60,894 nt of DNA from Opitutaceae bacterium. Lineage in GTDB: Bacteria; Verrucomicrobiota; Verrucomicrobiia; Opitutales; Opitutaceae. The notes beneath the pieces were generated by a model. The model was given only the letters and a program-made list of their open reading frames with translations. It had not been told where the DNA came from and ran no database searches. The translations under genes and the position numbers were made by a program. Below, in pieces: positions 44,401 to 53,035 of this stretch. Where the stretch lies: positions 1-60,894 of the forward strand of contig JAEUGY010000067.1 of NCBI GenBank assembly GCA_016794625.1, written 5' to 3'. Numbering within the stretch: the first letter of the stretch is position 1; each line of letters opens with the position of its first letter.

Positions 44401-44975
44401 TTGAGGAACTCGGTCCATTCGTTGGTCGTGCCCGGCAGCGCCTCCTGGAAGAGCAGCTTGCCCGCGGTGTCGAGCAGCACGGCCTGGTTGGTGAACCACC
44501 AGTGCATGTTCAGCGTGCCACCCGCACCCTGCATTTCGTCCTGCAGCCCGGGGGGGAAGCCGACATTGCAATGGCGGACCGCCTCGGTCTTGCCCGAGCC
44601 GGGTTCGCCGCACACCACGTACCAGGGAAGGGAATACAGGTCCTTGCCCGCGGCGCGGAACTTCTCCACGCCCTTGCTGAAATTCTGGCGCAGGTCGTCG
44701 AGTTTCGCCCGGCGCGCCGGATCGCTGATCGAGCTCGGGGCCGCGGACGAGTTTTCGTTCAGCTGGTTGCTGAGGGCCTGGGCGCGCTGCTTCGCCTTCC
44801 ACTTCTGGTAGAGCTGCCAGAGGAAGATCGCCGCGACCACCAGCATCAGGCCGATGGCGACAATCACGATCGCACGTGGATCGATCATCGCCGCCATGCC
44901 GAGGAGCGCCGCGCCACTGAGCACGGCCATCAGGATCTGCATGCCTTTCGGCATTTGCTTGAATTGCTCGATCAT
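41475..44975 (-). CDS. tssM: TssM/IcmF membrane-complex protein
   Basis: A 1166-residue TssM, the inner-membrane protein of the TssJLM complex that spans to the periplasm. Two transmembrane helices lie at about residues 12-30 and 35-55, and a third near 435-458 (WILASVVGCGLLGLVVLSLIG). The cytoplasmic domain between them has a Walker A motif GEPGSGKT at residues 123-130 and IcmF-type segments LLDTAGKLLFQEALPG, LNGLLLVIPVESL (here INGLLLVIPVESL) and FVLITKCDLINGF. The long periplasmic part is the ImcF-related region. It starts 8 bases after tssL. Confidence 0.96.
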   Translation of the reverse strand: MIEQFKQMPKGMQILMAVLSGAALLGMAAMIDPRAIVIVAIGLMLVVAAIFLWQLYQKWKAKQRAQALSNQLNENSSAAPSSISDPARRAKLDDLRQNFSKGVEKFRAAGKDLYSLPWYVVCGEPGSGKTEAVRHCNVGFPPGLQDEMQGAGGTLNMHWWFTNQAVLLDTAGKLLFQEALPGTTNEWTEFLNLLRKTRPDCPINGLLLVIPVESLIKDPFEDIQRKAGKIAQQLDVIQKRLDVRFPVFVLITKCDLINGFREFFAGLKDPQLQHQMTGWSNGESLDAPFRPDAVDQHLDQVVQRIRRRRLGLLKDPIPTEPGARRVDEVDALFTLPSSIAALAPRLRRYLETIFVASEWSAKPLFLRGIYFTSALTEGSALDAELASALGLAPEALPDGKAWERERSFFLRDLFTQKIFKEQGLVTRATNTGQLVRRRQWILASVVGCGLLGLVVLSLIGRNALRSSVGEELALWRAGANPTEWAGHRWHPIVDTSLVYAGNDPVRIEGNREWPVIEFHEKLLQRVSSDLQIPWIFKPIETIAVRANPGRRRAQRVLFEASVVSPLVEASRERFLNSPVWAPTDIDRLATLVEVEGSVHLKKLPGYVPDFPGEDFIQPLLGPSIAALPDQAALSDRLIRIFDWTYFGGGEGRGKWPGDWLTRGKTLRDNPPILRAFETLERDLQNAQATQRDAFQVVQDGRLTVIRFLDSEKAFLAAASAPRTAAGWQAKVEAAWSDLATRRASLDRLVEDLKRKTGVTGDVTLDSGYRAAVDRIRGGAGRASQRIKASLLKQKAAADAAAQAATGPASEFTLYRDVQRRLASLDAKVNALLEQALPPSEQAQLADLDQQTLRATAAGARAAYLQRVTAYAEAMERLALKAAPGESLLGKLGSVVGTQLAAITTARESIGKYEGPIRPEFTVAVRNLLDGASAVSVQGLMRVYTEELDAISSPTSGFPFGRGPALEPEAFKAAVKALERVRADAADPAVPADVKKGLETAFARADRCAAFAAALTGADGEPLQAKLVLIRDRDQAPTLERVTGAGVSGKIPLARVYPSFRLAGRDLRARGLVENLEIGRFALPATPTPMEFSTTPDPKPTPDASLVFEPGWSLLRLLTQGSVRRNDGLEWDTVVRLKEDRTELVLALTVVFEKPLPTLDRWPSSAR

Positions 44976-44983
44976 GGCGGGAA

Positions 44984-45703
44984 TCAGGGGGCCGGGGGGG
45001 TGGCTGCCGCCTGGGAGGGACCGCGCCGGGCGATCGATTCCAAGGCATCATTCAGTTCGGACGACGCGCTGCGAAACGTATAAATGTTGACGGCCGAGAC
45101 GACGAGGAAGAGCCCGCCGAGCAGGATGAGCAGGGGCACCAGGCTGGCCGAAATCGGCATGGGCAGGTTGGTCGTGTTGGTGTGCTGATAACTGTCCGGT
45201 GTGATCAACCCGGTTTCATCGGCGTCGACGTAGGCCTTCACCCGGGGGGCGATCTCGAGCATCTTCTTGCGCAGGTACTCGGGTTGACCGGCGTACCAGC
45301 CGCTGAACCCGAGACCGAGGCAGGTGAAGAACACCGCGAGGCGCTCCTCCACCCCGTCGCGAGACTCGCGCAGGGTTTCATCGAGCAGATCGAAGAATTT
45401 CTCGTCGCCCGCCAGTTCGTTGCGCTCGTAGGCAAGACGATTCCGATTCCACTCCGCTGCAAAACGCAGACTGCTCTCGGAGATCATCGAATCGACAAAG
45501 AAGATCAGCGGCATTTCCACCTTGCGGAATTGCTCGCTCAGGGCGAGGTCCGTGCGCGCCGTGGTGTTCATCTGCTCGAAGATCGTCGTGATCTCGGAGC
45601 GCGCGGTCGGATAGTCCGTCGACGAGCCTTTCCGCCCCATGCGATTGAGGCGGCAGACGGCTTGAAACAGAGGTTCACACAGATCGAGCAACCGGACAGG
45701 CAT
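44984..45703 (-). CDS. tssL: TssL/DotU membrane-complex protein
   Basis: A 239-residue DotU-family TssL. The cytoplasmic helical domain has the usual LLDLCEPLFQAVCRLNR start, KVEMPLIFFVDSMI near residue 61-74, and FFTCLGLGFSGWYAG near 125-139. One C-terminal transmembrane helix lies at about 185-208. There is no OmpA-type peptidoglycan-binding extension, so anchoring to the wall would need another protein. It pairs with TssM (8-base spacing) and follows TssK after a 164-base gap. Confidence 0.95.
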   Translation of the reverse strand: MPVRLLDLCEPLFQAVCRLNRMGRKGSSTDYPTARSEITTIFEQMNTTARTDLALSEQFRKVEMPLIFFVDSMISESSLRFAAEWNRNRLAYERNELAGDEKFFDLLDETLRESRDGVEERLAVFFTCLGLGFSGWYAGQPEYLRKKMLEIAPRVKAYVDADETGLITPDSYQHTNTTNLPMPISASLVPLLILLGGLFLVVSAVNIYTFRSASSELNDALESIARRGPSQAAATPPAP

Positions 45704-45867
45704 GATGGGAGGGGATCAAATTGAGAGGAGCGGGCGGGGCGCGGAGCTCTGGGCAGCGGGAGGAAAGGCGGAAGGAGGGAGCGATGGGCTTCGGGATTCG
45801 GATCCACCGCCTCGCGGCACCTCGCCGCGTGCCGGCCGGCGGTTCCCATCCGATTCGGGGAAGGGGT
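45704..45867. other. Gap between tssK and tssL
   Basis: A 164-base gap, long for this operon. On the minus strand it is pyrimidine-rich near the tssL start and holds a GCCGGCCGGC palindrome, but no hairpin with a T-run and no convincing promoter elements. I see no gene in it. Confidence 0.3.
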
Positions 45868-47226
45868 TCAGGGCAGCGTCATGTAGAGGGTGACGTGGAA
45901 ATCGCTGCCATCGGCCTCCGGCCAGCGCAGGATGCCTGATTTCTCGACCTGGATCTGGGACCAGACGCGGCCGCTCTCCACCCGGTTGACCCGAAAGTAG
46001 GTCAGGCCCGTCTGGGCCGGAAACTGCAGCGGCGGTATCCGCTCCTCCTTCAGCACCACCCCGCGGATGGCGCGCGATGCGAGGCTGCGCGGCATGAACT
46101 TGAACTGGTCCGCATCCTCCACGATTCGCGTGACCTCCCGCGGGTCGAGTTTCGACCGGACGGCGAGGAAATACTCGACGGGCTTGGTGAAATGGTCGTC
46201 CGTAAAGACCGCCGCCTGCATGCCGGCCTCCCGCGCGAACTCGAGCTTGAGGTAGCTGGCGGTGACCACGCCGCGGAGCAGATCGCGGATCTTTTGGTCC
46301 AACCGCTCGAACACCGGGTAAAGTCCCTCGTGATTGTAATCGGGGATGTCGAAATCGTCGCGCGTCGGATTGAGCGCCGCCAGTTCCCCGTGGAGATCGC
46401 GCAGCTCCAGGTACCAGTCGAAGGGCGACACCCCGGGGGCCGCCAGCAGCGAACCGAGGCGACCGGAAAAGCGGTTGAGCGTGCGCAGGCGCATGAGCTG
46501 CTCGAACTGCACACCGCGCAACGCATCAAGACTGAAACCGCCCCGGCTGACCTGGACGACCAACTCCTTGCGGCTGGCCTGGACCTGGGAAACCAGGTCG
46601 CGCACCCGCTGATACAGCACGGTGGAGCCGGACAGGAACATGCAGGGCGGGACGTATTCAGGATCCACCTTCGGCAGGCCCAGCGCCTCGCCGGTGGAGC
46701 GGGCGATCCGCAGGAGCGGCATGACTTCCAGGTCGTCCCGATCGTCCCCGGGCGTCAGGATGCGGGCGTTGATCCTCCGCACCACGACGGGCTTCGGATT
46801 GTCCCCGGTGTTCTCATCCATCAGCGACGCCTCGACCGGCTTGTAGAGCAGCTTGCTGCGCGAGTCGGCCGGAGCGCCAATTTCAAAGGCGTTGGCCCGC
46901 TTCGACTGCCACAGCGGCACAGCCAGGTGGAGGTCGAACATCTGACTTCCGGTGGAGAACAGCGGCTTGAGATCGAGCGAGGGCAGATCCGCGTTTTCCG
47001 GGAAGTCCACCACCAATCCGCTCGGCAAGACCACCACGAGCCGCTCAAACCGCAGACGGAAATTGGACAGCTCGTCCGGGGAGAGTCGCATCTCCACCAC
47101 CCCGGCGGGATAGGACCCCAGCAGACGGCGGTTGCGCGAGGCTTCCTCGTGGACCGAGCGCTGGAGCTGCTGCAGGTGATGAGGCTGGAGAAAGAGGCCT
47201 TCGTGCCAGTGAACGTGGGATGACAT
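45868..47226 (-). CDS. tssK: TssK baseplate-to-membrane connector
   Basis: A 452-residue TssK (VasE/ImpJ), which links the baseplate wedges to the TssLM membrane complex. The N-terminal HVHWHEGLFLQPHHLQQL is the family signature. ARILTPGDDRDDLEVMPLLRIAR, GVSPFDWYLELRDLHGEL and the C-terminal TYFRVNRVESGRVWSQIQ also match. It lies 38 bases after the TagH-like gene and before tssL. Confidence 0.97.
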   Translation of the reverse strand: MSSHVHWHEGLFLQPHHLQQLQRSVHEEASRNRRLLGSYPAGVVEMRLSPDELSNFRLRFERLVVVLPSGLVVDFPENADLPSLDLKPLFSTGSQMFDLHLAVPLWQSKRANAFEIGAPADSRSKLLYKPVEASLMDENTGDNPKPVVVRRINARILTPGDDRDDLEVMPLLRIARSTGEALGLPKVDPEYVPPCMFLSGSTVLYQRVRDLVSQVQASRKELVVQVSRGGFSLDALRGVQFEQLMRLRTLNRFSGRLGSLLAAPGVSPFDWYLELRDLHGELAALNPTRDDFDIPDYNHEGLYPVFERLDQKIRDLLRGVVTASYLKLEFAREAGMQAAVFTDDHFTKPVEYFLAVRSKLDPREVTRIVEDADQFKFMPRSLASRAIRGVVLKEERIPPLQFPAQTGLTYFRVNRVESGRVWSQIQVEKSGILRWPEADGSDFHVTLYMTLP

Positions 47227-47264
47227 GGGGAGGGGGAGGTTCGACGTGGCCGGAGCGGAGGGTG

Positions 47265-48209
47265 TCAGCGATTGGAACCCCGGATCAGGTCTTCCGCGTA
47301 CTTCACCACGGCCTCCTGGACGTCGCTCTCAATCGTCGCTTCGGTGATTTCGGCCGCCAGCTCCGTGTATTTTTTCCAGCACTTGGCCTCGATGTTGCCG
47401 AACAGTCCACCCCCGCCGCCCTCGGCCTTGACGGTCTCGCGGATGGCATCCGGGGTGTAGCGCTGCTGGTAGCGGCGCGAGAAATTCTTGCCCGCGGGTC
47501 CCAATCCCGCCAGCAGGCCGGCGATCAGCTGCCGGGTGGCTTCGAGCTGTTTTTGCACCTGGGCGGCGGATGCCTCGGCATCGCCTCCGATGGAGCGCCG
47601 GATCAGCATGCGCAAATCGCCCTGCGACGTGTCGCGGCGGATGGTGGACTTGGGCGCGGCACTGCGCCACAGGTTCCAGGCGAGTTGATCCAGGGTCAGC
47701 ATGACGTCGGCGAGCGCGGCGAAAAGCTTGCCCAACCGTTGCGGGTCAATCGGATCATCCGGGCCGAGCTTGAGCTTGGCCTGCACATCCGTCAGCGCGT
47801 CTCCATCGATCGGCTTGTTGCTGGTGACAATGAAACCAAGGGCCGCGAGTTTCTGCTTCATGTCCTCGCGCTGCTCTCCGGACATCTTGGGCGCAAGGTC
47901 AAGAAAGTCCCGCACGATTTCATCCGGGGTGCGCTGGGTGATAGCGGCCGGAGTATTGACGGCCACGGTGGCCAGTTCCCAAGACGGAAACCGTTCGGCG
48001 AGCGCATCGAGGTAGAGCCCGCGCTTGCTCGACGGTACTGCCTGCAGGGCGCGGCGCAGCTCCTCCTCGAGAAACGTCTGGCGGTTCTCGGGGGTCTCGT
48101 CAGCCAGGTTGGCCTGGAGATACTTCAGTCGGTTCCCGAGCATCGCAGCCCAGGTGGGAGGTTCGCTTAACGCCGCAGGAGTGGAAGATGCGGGCTGCAT
48201 GGAGGTCAT
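47265..48209 (-). CDS. TagH C-terminal-like protein without FHA domain
   Basis: A 314-residue, mainly helical protein with no membrane segment. The second half (QKQLEATRQLIAGLLAGLG, then CWKKYTELAAEITE) resembles the C-terminal domain of TagH/VasC T6SS proteins, in which a short cargo of helices ends in a Trp/Tyr-rich W-x-x-Y-x-E block. The N-terminal FHA domain that normally precedes it is absent; instead there is an unrelated helical region. The start shares an ATGA with the end of the pseudokinase gene, implying coupled translation of the two. The TagH relation is a pattern-based guess. Confidence 0.45.
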   Translation of the reverse strand: MTSMQPASSTPAALSEPPTWAAMLGNRLKYLQANLADETPENRQTFLEEELRRALQAVPSSKRGLYLDALAERFPSWELATVAVNTPAAITQRTPDEIVRDFLDLAPKMSGEQREDMKQKLAALGFIVTSNKPIDGDALTDVQAKLKLGPDDPIDPQRLGKLFAALADVMLTLDQLAWNLWRSAAPKSTIRRDTSQGDLRMLIRRSIGGDAEASAAQVQKQLEATRQLIAGLLAGLGPAGKNFSRRYQQRYTPDAIRETVKAEGGGGGLFGNIEAKCWKKYTELAAEITEATIESDVQEAVVKYAEDLIRGSNR

Positions 48210-51200
48210 AGTGTTAGAAACTGTTGGAGACGGACAAGCCGGAACATTTCCATCCGGTCGCGCAATCCGGGTGGAGCGTCGAACGCCGGGCGCACGCCGA
48301 CATCGCTGAAACCATCCACGAGGGCGCGTCCACGGCTGTTGCCGATGAGGGGAACACCCTCCACGGGATGCGGGGCCTTGGGGTCGAGCGCAGGGGGAGC
48401 GAGGGCCGAACCGCCACCGACGAAATATCGCTGGCTCACCGGGTCGTAGAGGTAGGTCCAGACATTGCCAAAGAGGTGGATGAATCCCGCGGTCTCCGGG
48501 CCGTCATCCACCGGCGCCGGCCAGAGACGGGTATCGTCGCGATCCGGGGGGGCCGTACCGGGGTCACTCATCGGGAGCCGGCGGGTCCGGCCGCCCTGCT
48601 CGGTCGGCTGCAAAGGAAGGTAAATATCCTGATTGGGTCGCCAGGAGATCACCTGATCGGCCGTCCGGTACCCTTCGAGGAAGCGCCAGAGCTGGGAAAA
48701 GGTGCGGTCGCGGAGGTTGCTCTGGGGAGGCGCCGGGAGGTCGGCCACGAAGGCTTTCCATTCGTCCGGGGTGAGCAGTCGGGCTCCCAGCACGCGTTCC
48801 ACAAACTCCCGGGCCAATCCCGGCGAAATGCGTTGCAGAGGGCTTCTGGGGACGGGTCGTTCGCGCACCAAGGCTTCCAGGGCGGGCTCACTCGCGCCCG
48901 TGCGTGTCTCCAGAAGCGGCGCCACCTGGGCGTCGGGGCGGTAGATCCATTGGCCGTTGAGCTCAAGTCCGGTCCGGTCCGCCCGCGGTCTCCACGCGAG
49001 CGGCACGGTCCAGGGTTCGTTGCCATCGCCTTCGCGCAGGACCCAGCGGGGCATGGTCTCGAAGAGTCCTCCTCCTTCCGGACGGCGGGACATCAGCTCG
49101 ATGAAGTCGCCCACGGAGAGCGCCTGGCGCGCGAGATAGAACGCATGGGTGCCGTCCTTGGGCTGCACGAGCTGGAATTCAATCGCCACTTCGCGGCCGG
49201 GTGCGCCCCAGGTGACACGGACGCGCTGGCCCCCATCGGCCAGGGACTCACGCCAGCCAGCGCGGGCGGGCGAACGCGACGTCGTGCGGCTGGGGTCGTC
49301 GCGCAGCGGCAAGGCTTCGAGCGCGGCGAGCAGGCGGGCCACCTCGGGGTGCTGTGCGATTGCGGGGGCGCCCCGCGCCTGTGCGACAAAGGCATCGCGT
49401 CGGGCGCGCCAGTAATCCGTGTCGCCTTCGTCGCCCCGCGCCTGCTTGAGCTGCCAGAGTCGCAGATTGTAACCGACGTCGGAATCCAGGTGGTGCGCGG
49501 CGATGCCAAACCGGTCCATCCGGGAAAAGACCGCCATGAGGTCGGTTTCATTGCGCGCCACCTGGCGGGCCGCCCGGTTCCAGCGACGCTGGGTCTCCCG
49601 CTCCAGTTCCTGGGTGAGCGCTCCACGACGCGCTTCGGTCAGAGGCGCCGCCGCGATGGCCGGCCCAAGCGCCTCGGTCAGGGAGCCATCGGTATCGAGA
49701 TCGGCGACGGTTGCCGGCCAGTCCGCCTCAGCTCCGAGCCGGCGCCAGGCTTCGAGCCGGCTGGAAAAGCCCCCTCCTTGTGCCGCGGCCAGCACCTGCG
49801 CTCGGGTAGCTCCGGCGTTCAGGGATTCCAGAACCTGGGCCTCGGCCCACCACAGCGCGGGCGCTCCCGCGAGTTCGCCAAGATCCTGGCGACTCCGGAG
49901 TGACATCGCCAGCGGTGCCACTCCCTCGTTCCATCCTTCGCCCCGCGCCAGATGACCGGAGAGGCGATCGAGCGTTTCCACCAAGCCCGGAAGCGTTTCC
50001 GCCCAGACGCGTTGCTGCTCGAGAGATTGCACGACCGACTCATTCAGCCGGTCCGACTCCCAGCGGGCGGCCGGTTCGACCACCTCGTCCGGCCAGAGTT
50101 GCCCGATCAGGCGGGTGGCCAGCGTTTCCAATCGACGTTCACTCCAGGCCTGCACCGCATCGTTCACCGCGGCGGAACGCTCGGGAACCGCGCGGTAACG
50201 CAGCGCCCCGAGTCCTTGTTCGCCCTCGAACGCCTCCAACCATTGTTTTGCCGTTTGCTCGCGCTGGCGCAGCGCCCGGAAGCGGGCCCGGTCCTGTTCC
50301 AAATCGGCTGCGGACACCCCGGCCAGGGTGCGCTCGCGCCAACGATCCCAGCGGCGTTGAGAGGGACTCCACCTCCAGCGCACTGCCGCCAGGCGATCGA
50401 GCCAGACACCCGGACGAAGCAGGGCGAGTGTGCTGTCCACACGTTGATCAAGGGTCGTCAGGGCGAGCCGCAGGACATCGAGATCCGCCTCCAGCTGTGG
50501 CACATCGCGTCGCAACACCTCACGCGTGCGCAGGCCGGCGAGGCGGGTCTCGAGCGCGGCAAGGTCCGCGTCGAAATCGCCGCGACTGAGCGGCGGCACG
50601 GTGCTGTCCCCGGCCGGTGCGGTGGGCTCCAGGTCGACCGCAAGCGCGCGCAGCGCGGTGAAGCGAGCGTTCCAATCTTCGCGCTGGCGGGGATCCTGGG
50701 CCGCTTCCACGCGGCGGAAGCTCTCCAACTCGTTCTCCCACGCTTTCAGGTGCTCGTCCGTGACCTCGTCGCTGCCCTGAAGCAGCGGGGCCTCGCGCAA
50801 GAATCGGTCGCGGGCCACCGACGGATCGAGAAAACGCTGGCGGTGACGCTTCAGCTCCTCCACCGGATCGACCAGGGTCTCGGCAAACTCGCCGATCGAA
50901 GGCCGGTCGGCCACCCGCGCCAGCACCAGCCGTGGCAGGGCTTTTTGAATACGATCCCCGCTGGAGGTGAGATCGGCGGAGAGCGCTTCGACTTCACCCC
51001 AGCGCGGCAGTAGCGCCAGCGTGCCCGCCGTGTCCTCCGACAGCCGGTTCAAGGTCTCGACCAGCAGCGGCACATCGGGGGTTGCTCCCGCCTCCTCCGG
51101 GTGGTGGCGCTCGAGCGTGGCCGAAACGCGGGGAAAACCGCGGGCGGAAAGTTGTTTCCGGGTGTCGCGCACCTGTTGCCAGCGCGGCCACTGGGCCAGC

Positions 51201-52408
51201 TGCCCGGCGAGTGCGCTCACCCGGGTCCAGGCGGCCTGCAACCGGCGGTCGACTGAACTCTTCAACAGTTCCTGGCGCACCTTTTCGGGGGGCGACTCGC
51301 CGAGCAGTCCAAGACTAAAACCCGCCGCCTCGGGCACCACCGCCCGCGGGTCCAGGGTTGCGGCGGAACGGCGGAACTCCGTCAAGGCGGCGCGCAAGGG
51401 GTCGTCGGCGGCCCACAAGGCGTCGGTCTGCTCCCACCGCTCGGCAAAGCGCAACAGATCCCCCACCCACGCATTCCAATCCCGGCAGAGCTGGGCCCAC
51501 TCTTGGGCAACTTCGGTTCGAAAGACGCGGGGATTGCCCAGACGCTCGGCCAAAGGCACGAGGCGCGCCGGCATCGCGTCGAACGAACCAAAGCGCGCCA
51601 GCCCCACCACCCCGGCGGCGGTCGCAACTGCGAGGCCCGCCGCACTGAGCGCGGCGGTGCGCAGGGGTTTGGCGTCGGCGGGAATGCGTTCGAGTCGCTG
51701 CCGCGCTTCCGCCAGACTGGGCACCTCCCCGGCGGGCGCGGGAGCGAGCAGGAAATTGCAGTACTCGCGCAGCGGCGTGCCCGCGCGACCGAGCGCCTGC
51801 CATTCGGGGGCCGCTTCAATCGGCCAGCCGCCCGCCGCGCGGCGGCGGATGACCCGCACCACCATGGCGCCGACGCCGTGTAGGTCCCTAAGTCGCAGCT
51901 CCCGGGGGGCCACCGCACCGGGCTGATAGGCTGGATCGGAAAAGATCACGCGGCGCGCTTCCAGCGGTCCCGATCCTTCCGCAAACACATTGGAGGCCTT
52001 GAGCCGGCCATGGGGACCGCCGTACCCTTTTTCCCACGATTCCAGTCCGACGAGGAGAATCCGGGCCAGAGCCCGGGCGATATCGCCGGTCGGGGTCACT
52101 CCTTCGACCAATCCCTCCAGCGAGGCCGGCATCCACGGCAGCACGACAAAAGCGCCCTCCGGGCAGCGGCCGCACGCCACCACCTCACGCGCAGCGGCAC
52201 CGGCGCGCGCCGCGTCCCGCTGCCGCTCCGCCGTCCACAGCCAGCCTTCGATCGAGAGCAGCCGTTTGACCTGGGTCGACGGCGCGGGATGAAACACCTT
52301 CAGGGCGAACCGTCCGGGACGGCCGTCCTCCGCCCTCGCCTCGTGGACGGTGGTGAGGGCTCCCGTCGCTACGATACGAAGCGGTGCAAAGCCGCCGTAC
52401 GTGGGCAT
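48206..52408 (-). CDS. Pseudokinase/FGE-like T6SS membrane protein
   Basis: A 1400-residue protein. Residues 10-240 look like a protein kinase: a degenerate glycine loop (ATGALTTVHEA), the VAIK-type lysine kept (ALKVF, Lys37), and a metal-binding SDP (Asp158). The catalytic loop is HGRLKASN (133-140), where the catalytic Asp is replaced by Arg135, so catalysis is doubtful. A transmembrane helix follows (about 251-271). About 800 residues of helical, Arg/Glu-rich sequence come next, probably coiled coil outside the cytoplasm. The last about 300 residues read like a formylglycine-generating-enzyme fold (RLLTPDEWKAF, FGNVWTYLYDP, FVGGGS, DVGVRPAF), but diverged. It resembles PpkA-type T6SS regulators. 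It starts 31 bases after the TssJ candidate. Confidence 0.7.
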   Translation of the reverse strand: MPTYGGFAPLRIVATGALTTVHEARAEDGRPGRFALKVFHPAPSTQVKRLLSIEGWLWTAERQRDAARAGAAAREVVACGRCPEGAFVVLPWMPASLEGLVEGVTPTGDIARALARILLVGLESWEKGYGGPHGRLKASNVFAEGSGPLEARRVIFSDPAYQPGAVAPRELRLRDLHGVGAMVVRVIRRRAAGGWPIEAAPEWQALGRAGTPLREYCNFLLAPAPAGEVPSLAEARQRLERIPADAKPLRTAALSAAGLAVATAAGVVGLARFGSFDAMPARLVPLAERLGNPRVFRTEVAQEWAQLCRDWNAWVGDLLRFAERWEQTDALWAADDPLRAALTEFRRSAATLDPRAVVPEAAGFSLGLLGESPPEKVRQELLKSSVDRRLQAAWTRVSALAGQLAQWPRWQQVRDTRKQLSARGFPRVSATLERHHPEEAGATPDVPLLVETLNRLSEDTAGTLALLPRWGEVEALSADLTSSGDRIQKALPRLVLARVADRPSIGEFAETLVDPVEELKRHRQRFLDPSVARDRFLREAPLLQGSDEVTDEHLKAWENELESFRRVEAAQDPRQREDWNARFTALRALAVDLEPTAPAGDSTVPPLSRGDFDADLAALETRLAGLRTREVLRRDVPQLEADLDVLRLALTTLDQRVDSTLALLRPGVWLDRLAAVRWRWSPSQRRWDRWRERTLAGVSAADLEQDRARFRALRQREQTAKQWLEAFEGEQGLGALRYRAVPERSAAVNDAVQAWSERRLETLATRLIGQLWPDEVVEPAARWESDRLNESVVQSLEQQRVWAETLPGLVETLDRLSGHLARGEGWNEGVAPLAMSLRSRQDLGELAGAPALWWAEAQVLESLNAGATRAQVLAAAQGGGFSSRLEAWRRLGAEADWPATVADLDTDGSLTEALGPAIAAAPLTEARRGALTQELERETQRRWNRAARQVARNETDLMAVFSRMDRFGIAAHHLDSDVGYNLRLWQLKQARGDEGDTDYWRARRDAFVAQARGAPAIAQHPEVARLLAALEALPLRDDPSRTTSRSPARAGWRESLADGGQRVRVTWGAPGREVAIEFQLVQPKDGTHAFYLARQALSVGDFIELMSRRPEGGGLFETMPRWVLREGDGNEPWTVPLAWRPRADRTGLELNGQWIYRPDAQVAPLLETRTGASEPALEALVRERPVPRSPLQRISPGLAREFVERVLGARLLTPDEWKAFVADLPAPPQSNLRDRTFSQLWRFLEGYRTADQVISWRPNQDIYLPLQPTEQGGRTRRLPMSDPGTAPPDRDDTRLWPAPVDDGPETAGFIHLFGNVWTYLYDPVSQRYFVGGGSALAPPALDPKAPHPVEGVPLIGNSRGRALVDGFSDVGVRPAFDAPPGLRDRMEMFRLVRLQQFLTL

Positions 52409-52439
52409 TCCGGGAAGGTGGGATCAGCGGCCGATCCCA

Positions 52440-52967
52440 CTAGGGACGCCGTGGGGTCATTAGGCGGAGACCACTTTCCTGCACCACAATCTGGAGCTTC
52501 TGCAGCTTGCGATCCCAAGCCGCCCGATCGAGCGGGAGGATGAGCCGGCGCGGGTCCGCATTGCCCGTCTGGTCGCTCACGGGACCGGGCAGATCGGCGA
52601 TGAGGACAAGATGGAGGGCTCCGGTGCGCAGCCACTCCGCCCATTTTGGATCGTCGACGGCCAGCGACTGGGTGTCGGGACGACCCCGACCAAAGGCGAG
52701 TGTGGCCTTCCGTGCATCGCGCCGGAACGCGTTGCCGGGTTGCCAGTATTCGGTCACCGAATAGGTCTGCCACTTCGGCAGATCGGAGAGTTCATTCGCG
52801 CCGACCACATCCACCTGCAGCGAGGTGCCCGCCAGCGCCGGGTCCAAGGTGACCTCGATCGTATAGGCGGACGGCTTCGGCGGTGTGGCACAGCCACCCA
52901 GCCCAAGGGCAAGGAGGGCTGGGCTCGTCCACAGAAGCAAACGAACTAGGAGCGGGATGTTTTTCAT
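52440..52967 (-). CDS. tssJ: Candidate TssJ outer-membrane lipoprotein
   Basis: A 175-residue lipoprotein. I start it at 52967 (MKNIPLLVRLLLW), which gives a normal signal peptide ending in the lipobox LGGC with Cys26. The mature part is a short beta-rich domain (YTIEVTLDPALAGTSLQVDVVG, then LHLVLIADLPG), in line with the TssJ beta-sandwich, although I cannot see a signature strong enough for certainty. The locus has TssL and TssM and no other small lipoprotein, so by elimination this is the most likely TssJ, anchoring the membrane complex to the outer membrane. Confidence 0.65.
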   Translation of the reverse strand: MKNIPLLVRLLLWTSPALLALGLGGCATPPKPSAYTIEVTLDPALAGTSLQVDVVGANELSDLPKWQTYSVTEYWQPGNAFRRDARKATLAFGRGRPDTQSLAVDDPKWAEWLRTGALHLVLIADLPGPVSDQTGNADPRRLILPLDRAAWDRKLQKLQIVVQESGLRLMTPRRP

Positions 52968-53035
52968 GGTCGTTCGAGGATGGGTTGCGTGCGAAGGGCG
53001 ACAGCGGTGAGAGGAACGCCGGTCGCGGGCAGGTT

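Noticed and set aside
41301-45083. A 1260-codon open frame on the plus strand
   Set aside because: It lies fully antisense to tssM/tssL, whose products are clear by motif. The translated sequence is rich in Arg/Gly/His/Glu without domains, as expected of a shadow frame in GC-rich DNA.
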